From Diplocarpon mali (taxonomy: Eukaryota > Ascomycota > Leotiomycetes > Helotiales > Drepanopezizaceae): 64,000 bases of DNA. The stretch covers positions 199,444 through 263,443 of the forward strand of contig JAENRP010000005.1 in assembly GCA_024741835.1 (NCBI GenBank). The letters run 5' to 3'. Positions 11,461-26,543 of this stretch are shown here, in pieces. Position numbers and translations under genes: made by a program. A model generated the notes under the pieces. The model was not told the DNA's origin. It did not search any database and worked only from the letters and a program-made list of their open reading frames with translations. Numbering within the stretch: position 1 is the stretch's first letter; each line of letters starts with the position of its first letter.

Positions 11461-12390
11461 GAAGGTTTTGCTGATACCAGCGATGAAAGAAGGATAGATT
11501 CCGTTTGAGATTCGCGTTCTCAAGAAACATTGTAACTCCCGAAGCCTCGGGGAACAACGGTCTCTTCGACGAGGCTAATCAAAATGAAGAGAGAAATGAG
11601 TTTTCTGGCGTGGACTATTTCAATGACAAGAGACTCATTCGTAAGGGTGGAAACATTTAGAAAAGTGGTGGATCGCAGTCTTGCATATCTTCCGGCCAGT
11701 GAGGCAAATGCATGCAAATCCAAGGCCGAGTAATCGCCGGAGTAGGAGATGTCACCAGTTGCCTAGAAGTGGCTGGTGGGTATATTGATGGGAAGTTCCC
11801 TGTTCCAGCGGCTGGAGCGATGAATTAGACAGTAAAACGACCGAGGTAGAAGGCAAAAGTGTTGAATAGACCAGGATGGAGGCTGGAGATACCTTCTGGT
11901 GAAAACGCCCGAAATTGACTAATGCCAGACAGCCGGGATCTGTTCGGATGGCTTTTATTTTGATGGGGTCCGGTCAAGAGACCCAAGTAACCGCAGCCAC
12001 TTATATCATTGGGTATTCGCTTGATATGATTTATCAATCTTGAGTTTCCTGTATACAAATCAGTCCTGTGAAACCAGAAAGAAAACGAGAGGAAAAGAAT
12101 GTAGATATCACAAGGTACTTAGGCACGTAGGAAGAAACTCCAAATGGGTACAATGGTTGCCGTTTGTACTCCAAGACTAGTATCACTAGCGCCGCCTGAT
12201 AACCTTATCTTAGCGTTCCGCCGTTGGAAAAAAAAAAGATCCCGAAGCTCTCTCGCCCCGAAGAAATTCGTTTTTACGACACCGCTCTTTTTCCTCTTCA
12301 TCAACAAGAGTTCAGCAGTAGGAGTCCTCAATTACAGACAATCATTTGCACAAGCTCACTCACATAGAGAACAGTCCCTGATCAACAAAA
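11461..12390. other. Intergenic region, acyltransferase to FKBP
   Basis: No supported gene. It includes the FKBP promoter and 5' leader, with a poly(A) tract of 10 A near 12229-12238. Short frames on both strands lack family resemblance or splice support. Confidence 0.5.
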
Positions 12391-14184
12391 ATGGCGCTTC
12401 TCCCAGGTAAGTTGACTCTTCCGTGCGAAAATCCCATTTCAATCAGGTCGATCTGACATGAATAACAGTCGCTACCTATGGACTCCAGGTACCGCCTGGA
12501 GACAAGATTGTTCCGGCTCTCACAGACCTCCCCGCTACTGTATGTATGAAACGTTTGCAAATGCGTTGGCAGATGGTCTCTCATCATGCCGCGCAAAGTT
12601 CGCGCAGGCAGAGTCAAAAACAGGAACTACGACGTTTCTTACGCTGACAATTAAATGAATAGTTTCGCATCACTATGGCTGCTATTGACCCGTCTGAACC
12701 TGTTGATTCAGATGCCGCAGGAGATGCCAAACCTCGCGCGACCCTGAAGCTCATCCGCCAGCCAGAGGGATCCGAGGACGATAAGGACTCGAAGGAGTAT
12801 ATGCGTGCTCTGTTGGCCGAAAGCGACTCCGAAGACGAGAGCGAGTCTGAGGAGGAGGCGAATGGAGGTCCAAGTGATCCGGCCAAGTCGAAGAAGGCCC
12901 GCAAGGCTACTGCTCTTCAGCAGCTCATGGACAGTTTGGACAATGCCGATGAAGAAATGGAGGACGCACCCAGTATGACCAACGGTAAGGCCAGCAAGAA
13001 GGGTAAGTCCAAGGCCACGGGTGATGAGGAGGACAAAGACAGTGAGGGCTCCAGCGACGATGAGGAGGAGATCGATATTGAAGAGTTCGTTCTCTGCACG
13101 CTCGACCCAGAAAAGGTGCGTCGTTTCAACCGTTTTGTGCCTTTACTTTCAGCAAGCTAACGCAGAAAAGAGCTTCCAACAACCTCTGGATATCACTATC
13201 GGTGAAAATGAGCATGTCTTCTTCAAGGTGACTGGTACTCACAGCATCTACCTCACTGGGAACTACGTAATTCCCCAGGATAATGGGCATAAACATCACC
13301 ACGAAGATTCTGACTCTGAGGATGAAATCGACAATAGCTACTTGTCATACGATGACGAGCTTGAGCCTGAGTTTCTAGAAGACGAGAGCGACGACTTGGA
13401 TGCTCTTGAAAATCCTCGCTTCACCGAGGTTGATTCTGATGACGAGGCCCCTAAACTTGTCTCCAGTGCCGAGAAGAAGGGCAAAAATAAGCGCTCCGCT
13501 GATCAAATTGAAGAGGGTGCTTCCCTTGATGATATCATGGCCAAGACCTTGAAGCCTGAAGCTGCTGAGGAGCAGAAGCTCTCGAAGAAGCAATTAAAGA
13601 AGTTGAAGAAAAACAACGGCGAAGCTGCCCCAGCAAAGGCTGATGATTCGAAGAAGACCGAGAGCCCTGCAGCTAAGTCTGAGAGCGCTGACAAGAAGGT
13701 GCAGTTTGCCAAGAATCTGGTTCAAGGCCCAACTGGATCCGCTGAGAAGGTTAAGGTTCCTGTTGACAATACAGATACCAAGGGCAAGCCTGCGCTGGGT
13801 GTTAAGACGGTCAAAGGTGTCAAGATTGACGACAAGAAGCTTGGTACGGGACCAGCCTGCAAGAAGGGCAACAAGGTTGGCATGCGATACATTGGCAAGC
13901 TTGAGAACGGAAAGGTCTTTGACTGTAAGTTTTTCAATCTGAAAATTCCATATCATCAACAGACTGACAGCTTCAAAGCCAACACTAAGGGCAAGCCTTT
14001 CGGTTTCAAGCTCGGCAGTGGTGAGGTCATTAGAGGATGGGACATTGGTGTTGCCGGTATGTCAGTTGGGGGCGAGCGAAGACTCACTATTCCCGCTAGT
14101 CTTGCCTACGGCAGCAAAGGTGCCGGCCAAATTCCTGGAAACGCCACCCTTATCTTCGACATCAAGTTGTTAGAGATGAAGTAA
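12391..14184 (+). CDS. Nuclear FKBP-type peptidyl-prolyl isomerase (Fpr3/Fpr4-like)
   Basis: Five exons: 12391-12406, 12469-12539, 12663-13115, 13171-13924, 13979-14184; 499 aa. Fpr3/Fpr4 are nucleolar/nuclear isomerases and histone chaperones; Fpr4 acts on histone H3 prolines. The N-terminus, MALLPVATYGLQVPPGDKIV, leads a nucleoplasmin-like core (FRITMAAIDP ... GENEHVFFKVTGTHSIYLTG). Long acidic Asp/Glu tracts and Lys-rich segments follow. A canonical FKBP domain fills about the last 110 residues (GNKVGMRYIGKLENGKVFD, GFKLGSGEVIRGWDIGVAGM, LAYGSKGAGQIPGNATLIFD). Introns 1-2 split off two tiny 5' exons (16 and 71 nt). The last intron (13925-13978, 54 bp) is a stop-free multiple of three inside the catalytic domain. 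Confidence 0.93.
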
Positions 14185-14781
14185 AATTGGAGCTCAGGAT
14201 TCTATTTTATGTTTCCCTATTTGGTGGGGCTGAAACTTTGCTTGTTGACCCAACTGTACAATTTCCGAAATAACTTTCCTGCCGCGTTGCCAATGTTTAT
14301 CTCCATGTCTTCTTTCATACTCCTATCGCGACATTCTGCCTTTTGCATATATCCTCCGACCGGCGCCATCTTTGTGATATACTGTCATAATGGACGGGAA
14401 GCAGAAGACGCGAATTGGGATGATAGGGCTGTATGCATAAAGAGCGTTCCAAGTTGATTATGGACGTCTACTACCCACGGATTGGGTTCGTCTAGGCAGT
14501 AAATACACAATACAGTGCTTAAAATTATCACAACGTGTCCAAACTGCACTTACCATTCTGAGTACCATTGCGGTTGCCAGCTTTCTTTACATGGCAGGAA
14601 CGCTAGTCTGCGATGGCATGCTCGCCTGTGAAGCCTCTTGCTTCCATCGCGTTGCAACATTATGATCATCGCCGAAACCCCAAATTTTTTTCTTTATTAA
14701 TAATTCTGATAGTTTAATTGGCGTCATTATCAATCGCCGCCGATCGGGCGTGCATCACAGCTGTCAAACACTTCATTCAGC
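14185..14781. other. Intergenic region, FKBP 3' flank and kinase promoter
   Basis: No gene seen. An AT-rich patch at 14684-14720 lies about 60-100 bp before the kinase start codon and could belong to its promoter. Confidence 0.4.
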
Positions 14782-17660
<2,879 letters not shown>

Positions 17661-18396
17661 TTTGAGTGAAAGGTGGTTATTGATGGCCGCATGAGGAGTT
17701 CTTAAGAGCCGGTGCCGCTTGGGCGATGAAAGTGTGCTACCATTCGTTGTGTGATTCTTATTAGTGGGTTATGGTATTCCTAGCGGACACAATGACTGTG
17801 ATGGTATAGAGCGTCACTTTGAAGTGAATAACTCGGACACTCACTTACTTCCTGTCAAATAAAAAGAATTCTCCAAAGTCACTCATAAAGAAGGACCTCT
17901 CGTTGCTCCAGTTCCGCATATGAATACCCATGTAGGTATGATCAGTAGGGCCTGTCGCGTGTTAACCAGAATTACGAGAAGAAACCCAGGCTTGTATGCA
18001 ATCATGAAGAGAGGGACTGTTGATGGAGGGAGTGTACGCGCCTTGCATCTGCCCAGTATATACGTGCTTTTGAAGTAGCAACTCATCATCTGTGAGTTTT
18101 ATTCACTCGGCGCAGTGCCAACCAGCCTAATCGTCGGTTTCCAGCAATTAGTTGGGAGCTTTGCAGACCTAATTATGGCGAAGGAAGGGAGCTCCGGGAC
18201 TGCCAGACTTGAAGATGCGGATTAAACCACGTTCACGTTTACCCAGAGATGACTCAGCTGTCGAAGATAATGATTGCGATGCAACGTCCCAAATCGGGCG
18301 AGGCTGAAGCCCACGAAACCTCGCTTCACATGAAACCCCTCCAAGCTCAAATAGGCGCTGGCAGTAACAACCAAGGATCACACAAATACAACTATC
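17661..18396. other. Intergenic region, kinase 3' flank and CAP2 promoter
   Basis: No supported gene. Short open frames here have no recognisable content. Confidence 0.4.
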
Positions 18397-19449
18397 ATGT
18401 CGGACGGCGACCAATTCGACAGCGCGCTGTAAGAGCTCCTCATCCACTACCATCAGCCTCAGCTAATGAATCAACTCAGGGACCTCCTCCGGCGCCTAGA
18501 CCCAAAACACACCACCTCCCACCTTAATTCCCTCATAAACCTCGTCCCCTCCCTGACCGAAGACCTCCTCTCCTCCGTCGACCAACCCCTGGCCATCGCC
18601 CGCTGCCGCAAGACGGGCCGGGATTATCTGCTCTGCGACTACAACCGCGACGGCGACAGCTACCGGTCTCCCTGGTCCGGAGAGTTTGAGACTCCGGGCG
18701 GTGGCCAGGGCGTTGGTGGTGTGGACGGCGAGGGCAATAACGATGGGGCAGGGGAGGGTGCCGTGCCGAGTGAGAGGGTGAGGGCCATGGAGGTGAGAGC
18801 CAATGAGGCGTTTGACGTGTACCGGGAGTTGTATTACGAAGGGGGTGTTAGCAGTGTCTACCTGTGGAACTTGGATGATGGGTTTGCGGGGGTGGTGTTG
18901 CTGAAGAAAGGTATGCTGATTTTTTGTCCTCCTCGTCTCCTATCCTTTCTCCTTATCGACTGTTTGAACTGCTGCTGTTATGTCTGTATTTATAGGGAAA
19001 AATATGGAGCGTGGTTGAGAGGATGGAAATGTCAAGGAGGCAAGCTCACATCACTAGTCGCAACACCCTCCACCAAAAGCGAAGGCACATGGGACAGCAT
19101 CCACGTCTTCGAATCCGTCGACCGGGCCCGGCAAGCTCACTACAAGCTGACCTCCACCGTAATCCTGCACCTCTCGACCTCCTCGGACCCGCTCGGCGAG
19201 ATGGACCTGTCCGGCAACATGACGCGGCAAATCGAGTCCTCGCTGACCGTCGACGACGACGTCTCGCACATCGCCAACATCGGAAAGTTGGTCGAGGACA
19301 TGGAGCTCAAGATGCGAAATCTGCTGCAGGAGGTGTATTTTGGCAAGGCGAAGGATGTGGTCGGTGATTTGAGGAGCTTAGCGCCCTTGACGGAGGCGAA
19401 TAGGGAAAAGAGTGCACATAGGGAGGTCATTGATTCAATGAAGAGGTAG
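18397..19449 (+). CDS. CAP2: F-actin capping protein subunit beta
   Basis: Three exons: 18397-18428, 18480-18910, 19058-19449; 284 aa, the usual family length. With the alpha subunit it caps barbed ends of actin filaments. The spliced start, [20 protein letters not shown], is a classic CapZ-beta opening. Other hallmarks are [60 protein letters not shown] and the C-terminal [20 protein letters not shown]. The internal Gly-rich stretch near residues 84-105 is an insertion often seen in fungal orthologues. Intron 2 (147 bp) is a stop-free multiple of three; splicing at 19058 joins LLKK to [10 protein letters not shown], which fits the family better than read-through. Confidence 0.94.
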
Positions 19450-20119
19450 GGGAAAGGAGAGGACAGTTAGGACTGGTTTCTCTGCTTCTGGAGTGATCGA
19501 AGCTCTCGAATTCTTGTGCCTCTGCTTGCAAGTCATAGAATCATTTAGGCCAAATCTCATGACATGTTTGGTTCGACACGTGAGATAGGTTACAGAGGAC
19601 GAGTAGGTGAAGAACGTATTCGGACTCAAATATCAAATGGTTGTGAGAGGCGCTAGTGGTCCAGAAGAGCGCCCTTCCTTCCTATCAGCCCCTTCCAGCT
19701 TGGCTAGGACACAACACATTCCCAGACCCAACATCACTTGTGAGAAAAAGAACCTCATTCCCCGCAAATGGCTTGCATACCGGAATCAACGGTTTGCGCT
19801 GGGTATCTCAAAGACTAGCTAGCCGGACCTCTCATAACGCAGCACATGAATGCGGCAGCAAATGCCGCGCTCTATCTCAAACAACACTTGACTGAAGGAA
19901 TGACTGGCAAATCCATCACACCTAGGCAGGCATCTCCGAGAATCCAGTTGCTCCCAAAAAGTTTGACTATGCCTGCCCCGAGAATTTCAATATGTTTCAA
20001 AATACCGGAAGTCCGTGTCATTCCCTGACGGGCAGAACGCCACAGACGCCTATCGGGCCCATGGTAACTTTTTGTAGGCAGCGAATATTAGCTTCGCTAG
20101 AGACATTATTGAACTACTT
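19450..20119. other. Convergent intergenic region, CAP2 to Sel1-repeat gene
   Basis: Contains the 3' flanks of both genes. No open frame in it looks coding and I see no RNA gene. Confidence 0.45.
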
Positions 20120-22430
20120 TTAGGACTTCCTCCCGAAAATTGTTCTTGTGCGGGATTTGTTGCGCGCTTTCTTGTCATTTCCATTATTTTCGTTTGGTGA
20201 GCGCCCTTGCCTTTCGGAGGTATCGTCGTCGTTGTATTTTGGTTTGTAGATCCTGGGAAGCGTCAGAATGTATCCTTGTAGTGTAGCATCGAACTTGGAC
20301 CTACCAACTATTACCGACCATACTGATGCCCTTGGCCTCGGCCTGACGATAGAATCTCGCGCTCTTCTTTAGATCCTTCTTGCAGCCCATACCCTGAGCA
20401 TAGCAGAATCCTGCCTCAGCCAAAGCATCCGCATCTCCCCAAGAGCCGGCGATCTCGAAACATCTCAAGGCAAGAGCTTTGTCTTGTTCGATTCCCCAAC
20501 CATTCATATGGCTGACGCCGAGCTCGTAAATGCTCAGCGCAAACTGAGCCTTTCGAGTCCGTTGCTCAAGGATATCGACGGCTTTCCCTTCTTTAAGGAG
20601 ATCCTCATCATCCGCCACTTCCAAGCTAGCGAAATCTGCAACCCGTCGCAGCCAAGCTACTCCCTCGCGTTGATTCGGGCGCATTCCCCATCCATGTCTG
20701 CATGCTAGTGCATATAGCAGCATTCCTGTAGGATGATTCTGCTTCGCTGCTAGGCGAAGATGGTAGGTTGATTTGTTGAGGGCTCCAGCCTCATGGTGAT
20801 CGATTGCTTTGGTGACGTGCTGGTCGGCCGTGAATTCTGTCGCCGTTGTCACCGAATTTGGTGATGGAGCCTTATTAGTGTGCGCAGAAGAAGACTTAGG
20901 ACGCGGTCGTAATGTTGGGGGATCCTCGAAAGTTCTGACCGTGCCAGACGACTTATTGCTTGCCTTGGCTGAAGTCGCAGGTCTGCCGAAATCAGTAGTG
21001 TTTTTTCTATCATAACTTGGCCAGCCTGGATCGATTGAAGGTCGGGCAGGCTCAGCAGTGATGCTTCTCTCAAGTGTCGGTTTACCTGGGTCAAGAGAGG
21101 GGTAAGAGTCCATTCTCTCCAATCTCAGTGACGAAGTCGACGGCCTAGAAGGTGGTGACGGGGGTGCTTGTCCGTAGATAGCTTGCGCATTGTTGAATGA
21201 AGCTGGCTGTTCCCAGGAGATTTGCGGGGGTGACTGCCCTTCCTGGAAGACGAGCGAGTTCCTTTGCAACATTTTACCTCTTGGCAACGAGAATTTAGAG
21301 TATACATAAGAAGGTGCTGGGGCGTTATCATTATGGGCGTCAGCGAAGCCTTCGCTATGCATGCTAACTGGAGTATGTGCAGTATCATCCGCGAAGACAA
21401 TCGATGGCTGGCTATCCGAAGAAGGCTGTCGGGAAGGAACATCAACAAATGGTCCGTTCGTACTAGCTCGGCTGAGTGGCCTAGAGAAGTTGAACGCTGG
21501 TCGTGGCAGGCGTGTTGAGCCGGCAGACAGCTCGGAGCTGATCGATGGCGACCTTGTGAACGGGGCAAGCGGTAACATGGGAGATGTCGAGAAACCACTT
21601 CCGGTAGAAGTCTTTCTTTGTGGAGACATGCCTGTAGAGTGATTCAGGCCGTTTGAGTCTTCGTCTGAGCTGTCATTCGACATTGACCTGAGACTAGGTG
21701 TCCGCTGCGTAAATAGTGACCTCGGAGGCGCCAGAGCACGGGAATCATATCCACCGATCCCCAAGGTTCCATCGTGTCCTCTCCGCGGATTTGGGCCGCG
21801 TTGGCGCATTGAATCAGCACTCGGCCGATGCCTGGCAGGAGAGGGAGAAGTTCCTCTCTGCGACGTAGGCTGCTCCGCTTCCAATGGTGGGGGTGATTGT
21901 TCCGTCCTTGCTCCAAATCCTCCCATGGAGCCTGCTGCACTCGGAGGCCTTCTCCCTCGGAAGTCTTCTTCGTCCGGTGTGCTGAGGGCACGCAGCGATG
22001 GCATCGGCGGTACCCCAAAGTCCTGTGGTGCCTCTCCTCCCAAGGTCGGGTGTATCGATACCGGCCTAAATCCAGGCGTCTCTACCTCTGTCTTCTGGCC
22101 CGACGGAGGGCTTGCCGGCGTCATTGGTGTAGTTCCATCAGCTGACGCAGAACGTAGATATCCCGGCCTGCCCTGGCTGAGAGAGTTCGCGATAGTGAGG
22201 GGCGGCAGCCGGCTCGCTCGCCTCCCTCCAACTGTCTCTTGCTCCAGCTGGCGGGCGAGCAGTCGACTCTGTGCCGCAAATGCATCGAGGGGTGACAGTT
22301 CGGGTGGTACCTCTCCTGCGATGTGTAACCTCGGCGATGGCAGGCTACTGAGGGACGGAGACTGCATGGCGGCTCCAAAGGGTTCATGGGAACGCGATCG
22401 AATGTCGATGAAGTTAGGACGGGACGCCAT
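20120..22430 (-). CDS. Sel1-repeat protein, Dsf2/Chs4-like
   Basis: Two exons, 20305-22430 and 20120-20252, with a 52-bp intron; 752 aa. The first 500 or so residues are Ser/Pro-rich and probably disordered, with many SP and RxxS sites. The C-terminal third has Sel1-like repeats (TPR-related): GMLLYALACRHGWGM, ALSIYELGVSHMNGWGIEQD, CFEIAGSWGDADALAEAGFC and YAQGMGCKKDLKKSARFYRQ. The family includes yeast Dsf2 and relatives of chitin synthase activator Chs4/Skt5, which act as scaffolds at growth and division sites; the exact role here is unknown. Exon 2, missed in an unspliced reading, completes MVGNSW to MVGNSWIYKPKYNDDD and adds a Lys/Arg-rich tail ending FGRKS. Confidence 0.85.
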
Positions 22431-25400
22431 CTCGAGTTAAGATGTACTGCGAGTGACCTCGTCACTCCTCCCCGAGCCGATCGACTGTTGCCGTGTTTAG
22501 ATTATGGGTGCTGGCTGCTCGGATCGGTCAGCGCGGTCGCGAAATTGTTGTCGAAATGAAATGGGCGGGCCTTCCAAGGATATGTCCATACGGTTTTGCT
22601 GCGTAATGCCCGTGGCAGCTTGTAGATGTGGAGAGCGTGATCTCGATCCGGGGACAAGGGCGCGGTTGAGTACTGTACGTGGAGTAGAAATTCAAGGATC
22701 GTGGGATCAAGTTAATATGTCGCAAGAGTAGCAGAGGCTTGGTAGCGACGAAAGAGTGGCGAGAACGAGTGGCGAGAATGGGTGGCGATGGCCGTGGGGT
22801 CGAGTGAGGACGTCTTGATTAATCGAGAGAACAAGGCCCGATGATTAGGTTTTGGGGGGATAATAAACGTTGATGAGTCGGGGTTTCGAAGAAGTAAGGC
22901 ATAGAGTAGATCTGAAGAAGGGGGCGTGAGCTTAAGGTTGAGGATGCCAAGCCACAGATCACGAGGGTGAAGAATGGAAGAATCTGCTCTGGCACGCCCA
23001 CGACTACCCCCGAGCTCTGCAGAGCAACAGTGAACTCGTGCGGGTCGATGCAGGCCGTCGATACAACAGGAGTTCAATACAAGAGGTGCAAGGCCGTCAA
23101 TACACCAGGTAGCCAATACCGTAGTCCTGATCCGGGCATGAGGAGCCGGTTGCACCAGCAGCATCGAGGTCTGGAGGGGTTTAAAAATAGGTAGCCGTAG
23201 CCCTTGGCTTATTCCTGCAAATACTTCAGCAGCGGGGCCTTGAGTCTCGGCAGAGAATTCGTCGAAGGAATGAAATGCATTTTTCCCCTCTCGAGATCTC
23301 GGGGATCGAGGTAGGCACGCAACGGTTATATCATATCTTCTCTGCAAGCGCATCTACCTGGAACCCGTTGTCGCCGTCTCATGTGTTTCAAGCTGCTCTC
23401 CGGGGCGACGATGACAAGCGCGTACTCCCCACGGAGTGCTCGGGCGGCATTTGGAGCGGCTCCAGCTCGTTTTGTTTTGAGATGAGATGGATCCGTAGCT
23501 AATCAAGCTAACGGTTTCGAGATTGTTAGGTGTCAGACAGGTGGCAAACATTCCGTGAAGACAGAAGATTCTGTTCCGACGGGAGGGGAAAGGTAGGATT
23601 ACATGATAACAATGATAATAAGAGCCTATTTAGTCGCTTGCCCTTATCTCACGGCCGAATGATTCTGGTAATGGGAGTTGTCCATACCTCGTACGGATCA
23701 AATTAGAACATGGCTGGAAATACATTGCATTATCGATTTTGGGCCAAGCCTTGTTGGGCCAACATGGCCCATTCTAGGTTGGTGCATCTTATACTAGGAA
23801 CGTGCCAGCGTTGCAACACTTGTCCTAAACCCACCAAACAGACGACCTGATACTACTGTGCAAGAAACACGGTCTCCAACTTACATCGCCCACTCCAAAT
23901 AAATTGGTAGACGTGTACTCCCATGGGGATTTCCCAAGGAGTGGTGCGTGGGGGATACAGGAGGCTTGACCCAGTCAAATCATCGTAGAATCACCTGACA
24001 TGAGGTAGGCACCACGTCTTGTACCTCGTGACTTGATAGCCGGCGGAAGAGGCGCCCGCGAGCATCTCAAGCAACGTAATCGCAACGATGAGTGCCCTTA
24101 TAGATCACATCGACGACTCCGCTGCTTAGTTGAACCCGCGTATTGAGTATATCCACGAAGGACCTGGTTCCCAAGCTACGTCACTATCTACTTCACCAGC
24201 GCTCTCAGTTACAGGCGCGGCGGCTGGTAAATACTAGAGACGATAATGTTTGTATTTTGCTTCATTCAGGGGCAGTGAGCCGAACGGTCGATCCATGCAA
24301 TCCAATGTTGTTTCAGTAAGTAGGTTCTGTACGCATTCGACATACACTCAGAGGGGCGATACAGGGGCGGTACCCAAGGTGAAATGTCGGATGCAATCAT
24401 ACAAGTCTTCAAATGCTAGTCTTTGAAGCCATATCTCCGATCGTCTGAGGTGTAGATATAATGATTTGAAAATATCGCTTGCTCTCCAATCAATTGCCCT
24501 GAGCACGTATCCAGAGTCTGAGGGGTCATGGATTTGGTAATACACCACGGTCTGCAGATTATGAATTCCTCATCTCATACACGGAGCCAATCATCATTGA
24601 ATCATAGTGCTGCGATGACTGCTCAGCTGGAACCTCGAGGCTGGAATGCATGGCAATTTGTACTGTGCCATGAGGATTCTATTCGTCCTCAATGCAAAGC
24701 TTTCGTGTGTTTCTGTCTTGTTGCTTTCCAGAGTTCCGCTTCCAGCCGTGAATCCCGGAGGCCCAGCCGTAAATGCAAAGGCCTTCAAATGCATACATAA
24801 GCAAATTTTACCGGTTCAGGACCAGATTATAAGCTCAAACAACTTCCTGTAGTTGCGATATGGTAACAAATCATCTGAGAAATGTGTCCAGTGACTGGTA
24901 ATCCAGTAAAGTAAAGATCCAGCCCAGATGTACAGTCTGGCTCGTCCACGTGACGTGTCTTGAAGTAAATGGGTGGGTCGACCAAGTCAGAAGTGATGGC
25001 GGCAAGTCTAGGCAGAGTGGGTAAGCTTTTGACTGCTCGTTTGTCCGGAAGTCGTCAACTTCTTTCGTCATTCAACGCTGCTTGAACATCACAAATTCCC
25101 ACTCGCCCCATTTCTATGCTTGTATCATGATGGGGATGGGCTGTCCTCTGCCAGATCTTGATAATACAGGGTAGAGGTATCTTGCGTCTACCAGCAGGAG
25201 AAATTTCTCCGCGAAGAGAGTGTGAAGACTAGATCATAGGTTCTCCGAGAAAGAATCTGTAAGGTTAGGATCCTGGTAGAGAAAGGAGAGTCTGAGCATA
25301 TGAGGGACACTTGTGGATAGCCACAAAGTCACAGACAAGGGTTCATAGCGGAGGCAGTATGGGCAGTGTTGAGTTCGGTCATCCTTTCAAAAAGACGGTT

Positions 25401-26522
25401 GAGGGCGACCTTGAATATCTGTATGTAGTAGCCCAAAGTTATATTCCTGAGGAGGTATCTGACTCAGGTCGGAAAATTGTACATTCCCCGGAACAACTGC
25501 ACTTACAAAGAGTTTCTAGGAAAGTTGTGCTATCAGAGAAATTGTCAAAGAGGTGGAGTTTCTTTTTTGTATATGGTCCAAAAGAGCTAGCTTAAGCAAG
25601 GCCGTGAACAGCTCACGACCAGCATTCTATGACAATCGAGCCAGAATGGCAACCTTTGGTTAAGAAGAGCTGCTCTACGCATATGGATGTAGTGCCAATC
25701 GAGCTGGCGGGGCTTAGCCGAAGCATCGCTGATGAGGCTGAAAGTGAGTGGGTGAAGCGATGGCGAGGCGGGTGGAGGCGACTTAGCTAGGAACAACTTC
25801 GATACCAGTCCTCACTGTAGCACTTCGTCAGCTCTTGCTATTGATCACTTATGGTATCGTTCTCGCAAGTCATTGAACTCATCATAAAAGTTGCCATCCT
25901 CGGATACAATCAACAGTTATCAAGGACTTCCAGTATTGAGGTGTGATAGGGCCAAGTCTGGATCTCGACGCCTCCTATCTCGCTCCATGATCAATGGCCA
26001 GTCCATGCAACTATTTAGCTGCTGCCGGAACACATGTTGTCAACTGAGTTGGCTTCAAGCTCGTCGGCTTACTGGCTTTCTCAGAAGTGGCTGCTTGTTA
26101 TCAGCTTGCACGACATTCAGCCATGAACGCCGATCGTCCATTGCTTGCTCCTCTCCTGAAGAAAGGCTCGTCTCGTTGGTATCCGGAGAAGTTGACATTT
26201 TGAACAAGGAAAAGAAGCGGAGTCGACCCAATATAGTCACCTCTGTTTCTGCTTCCTAACCCGAATCAGTCGGCTGGCTGCGCTCTCTGATGTGGCCGAT
26301 GGAAGCTGGAAAGATTGTCAGTTCAGCCATGACTTTATTTGAAAGGAGAAAGAGCTCGAACAGCCGTATCTTCATTCTCCTTTAGCTGCCATCCCATCCC
26401 AACAGAGCTTCAGGTGACCAGTTCCCAAGTCCCATGGGGGCTGGGATCAGATGGAGCAAGGAAATGATTTGAGATACAGAGTGTACATGTTTCACGGTGC
26501 TTGGAAGAAATCTTGGGTTATA

Positions 26523-26543
26523 TGTGACATGTGACATGTGACG
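26523..26543. repeat. 7-bp tandem repeat (TGTGACA) x3
   Basis: Three consecutive units of TGTGACA, the third ending in G. It lies within the gene-poor stretch and no function is apparent. Confidence 0.8.

Noticed and set aside
21925..22440. 171-codon plus-strand frame over the Sel1-repeat gene
   Set aside because: Antisense shadow of the Pro/Ser-rich exon.
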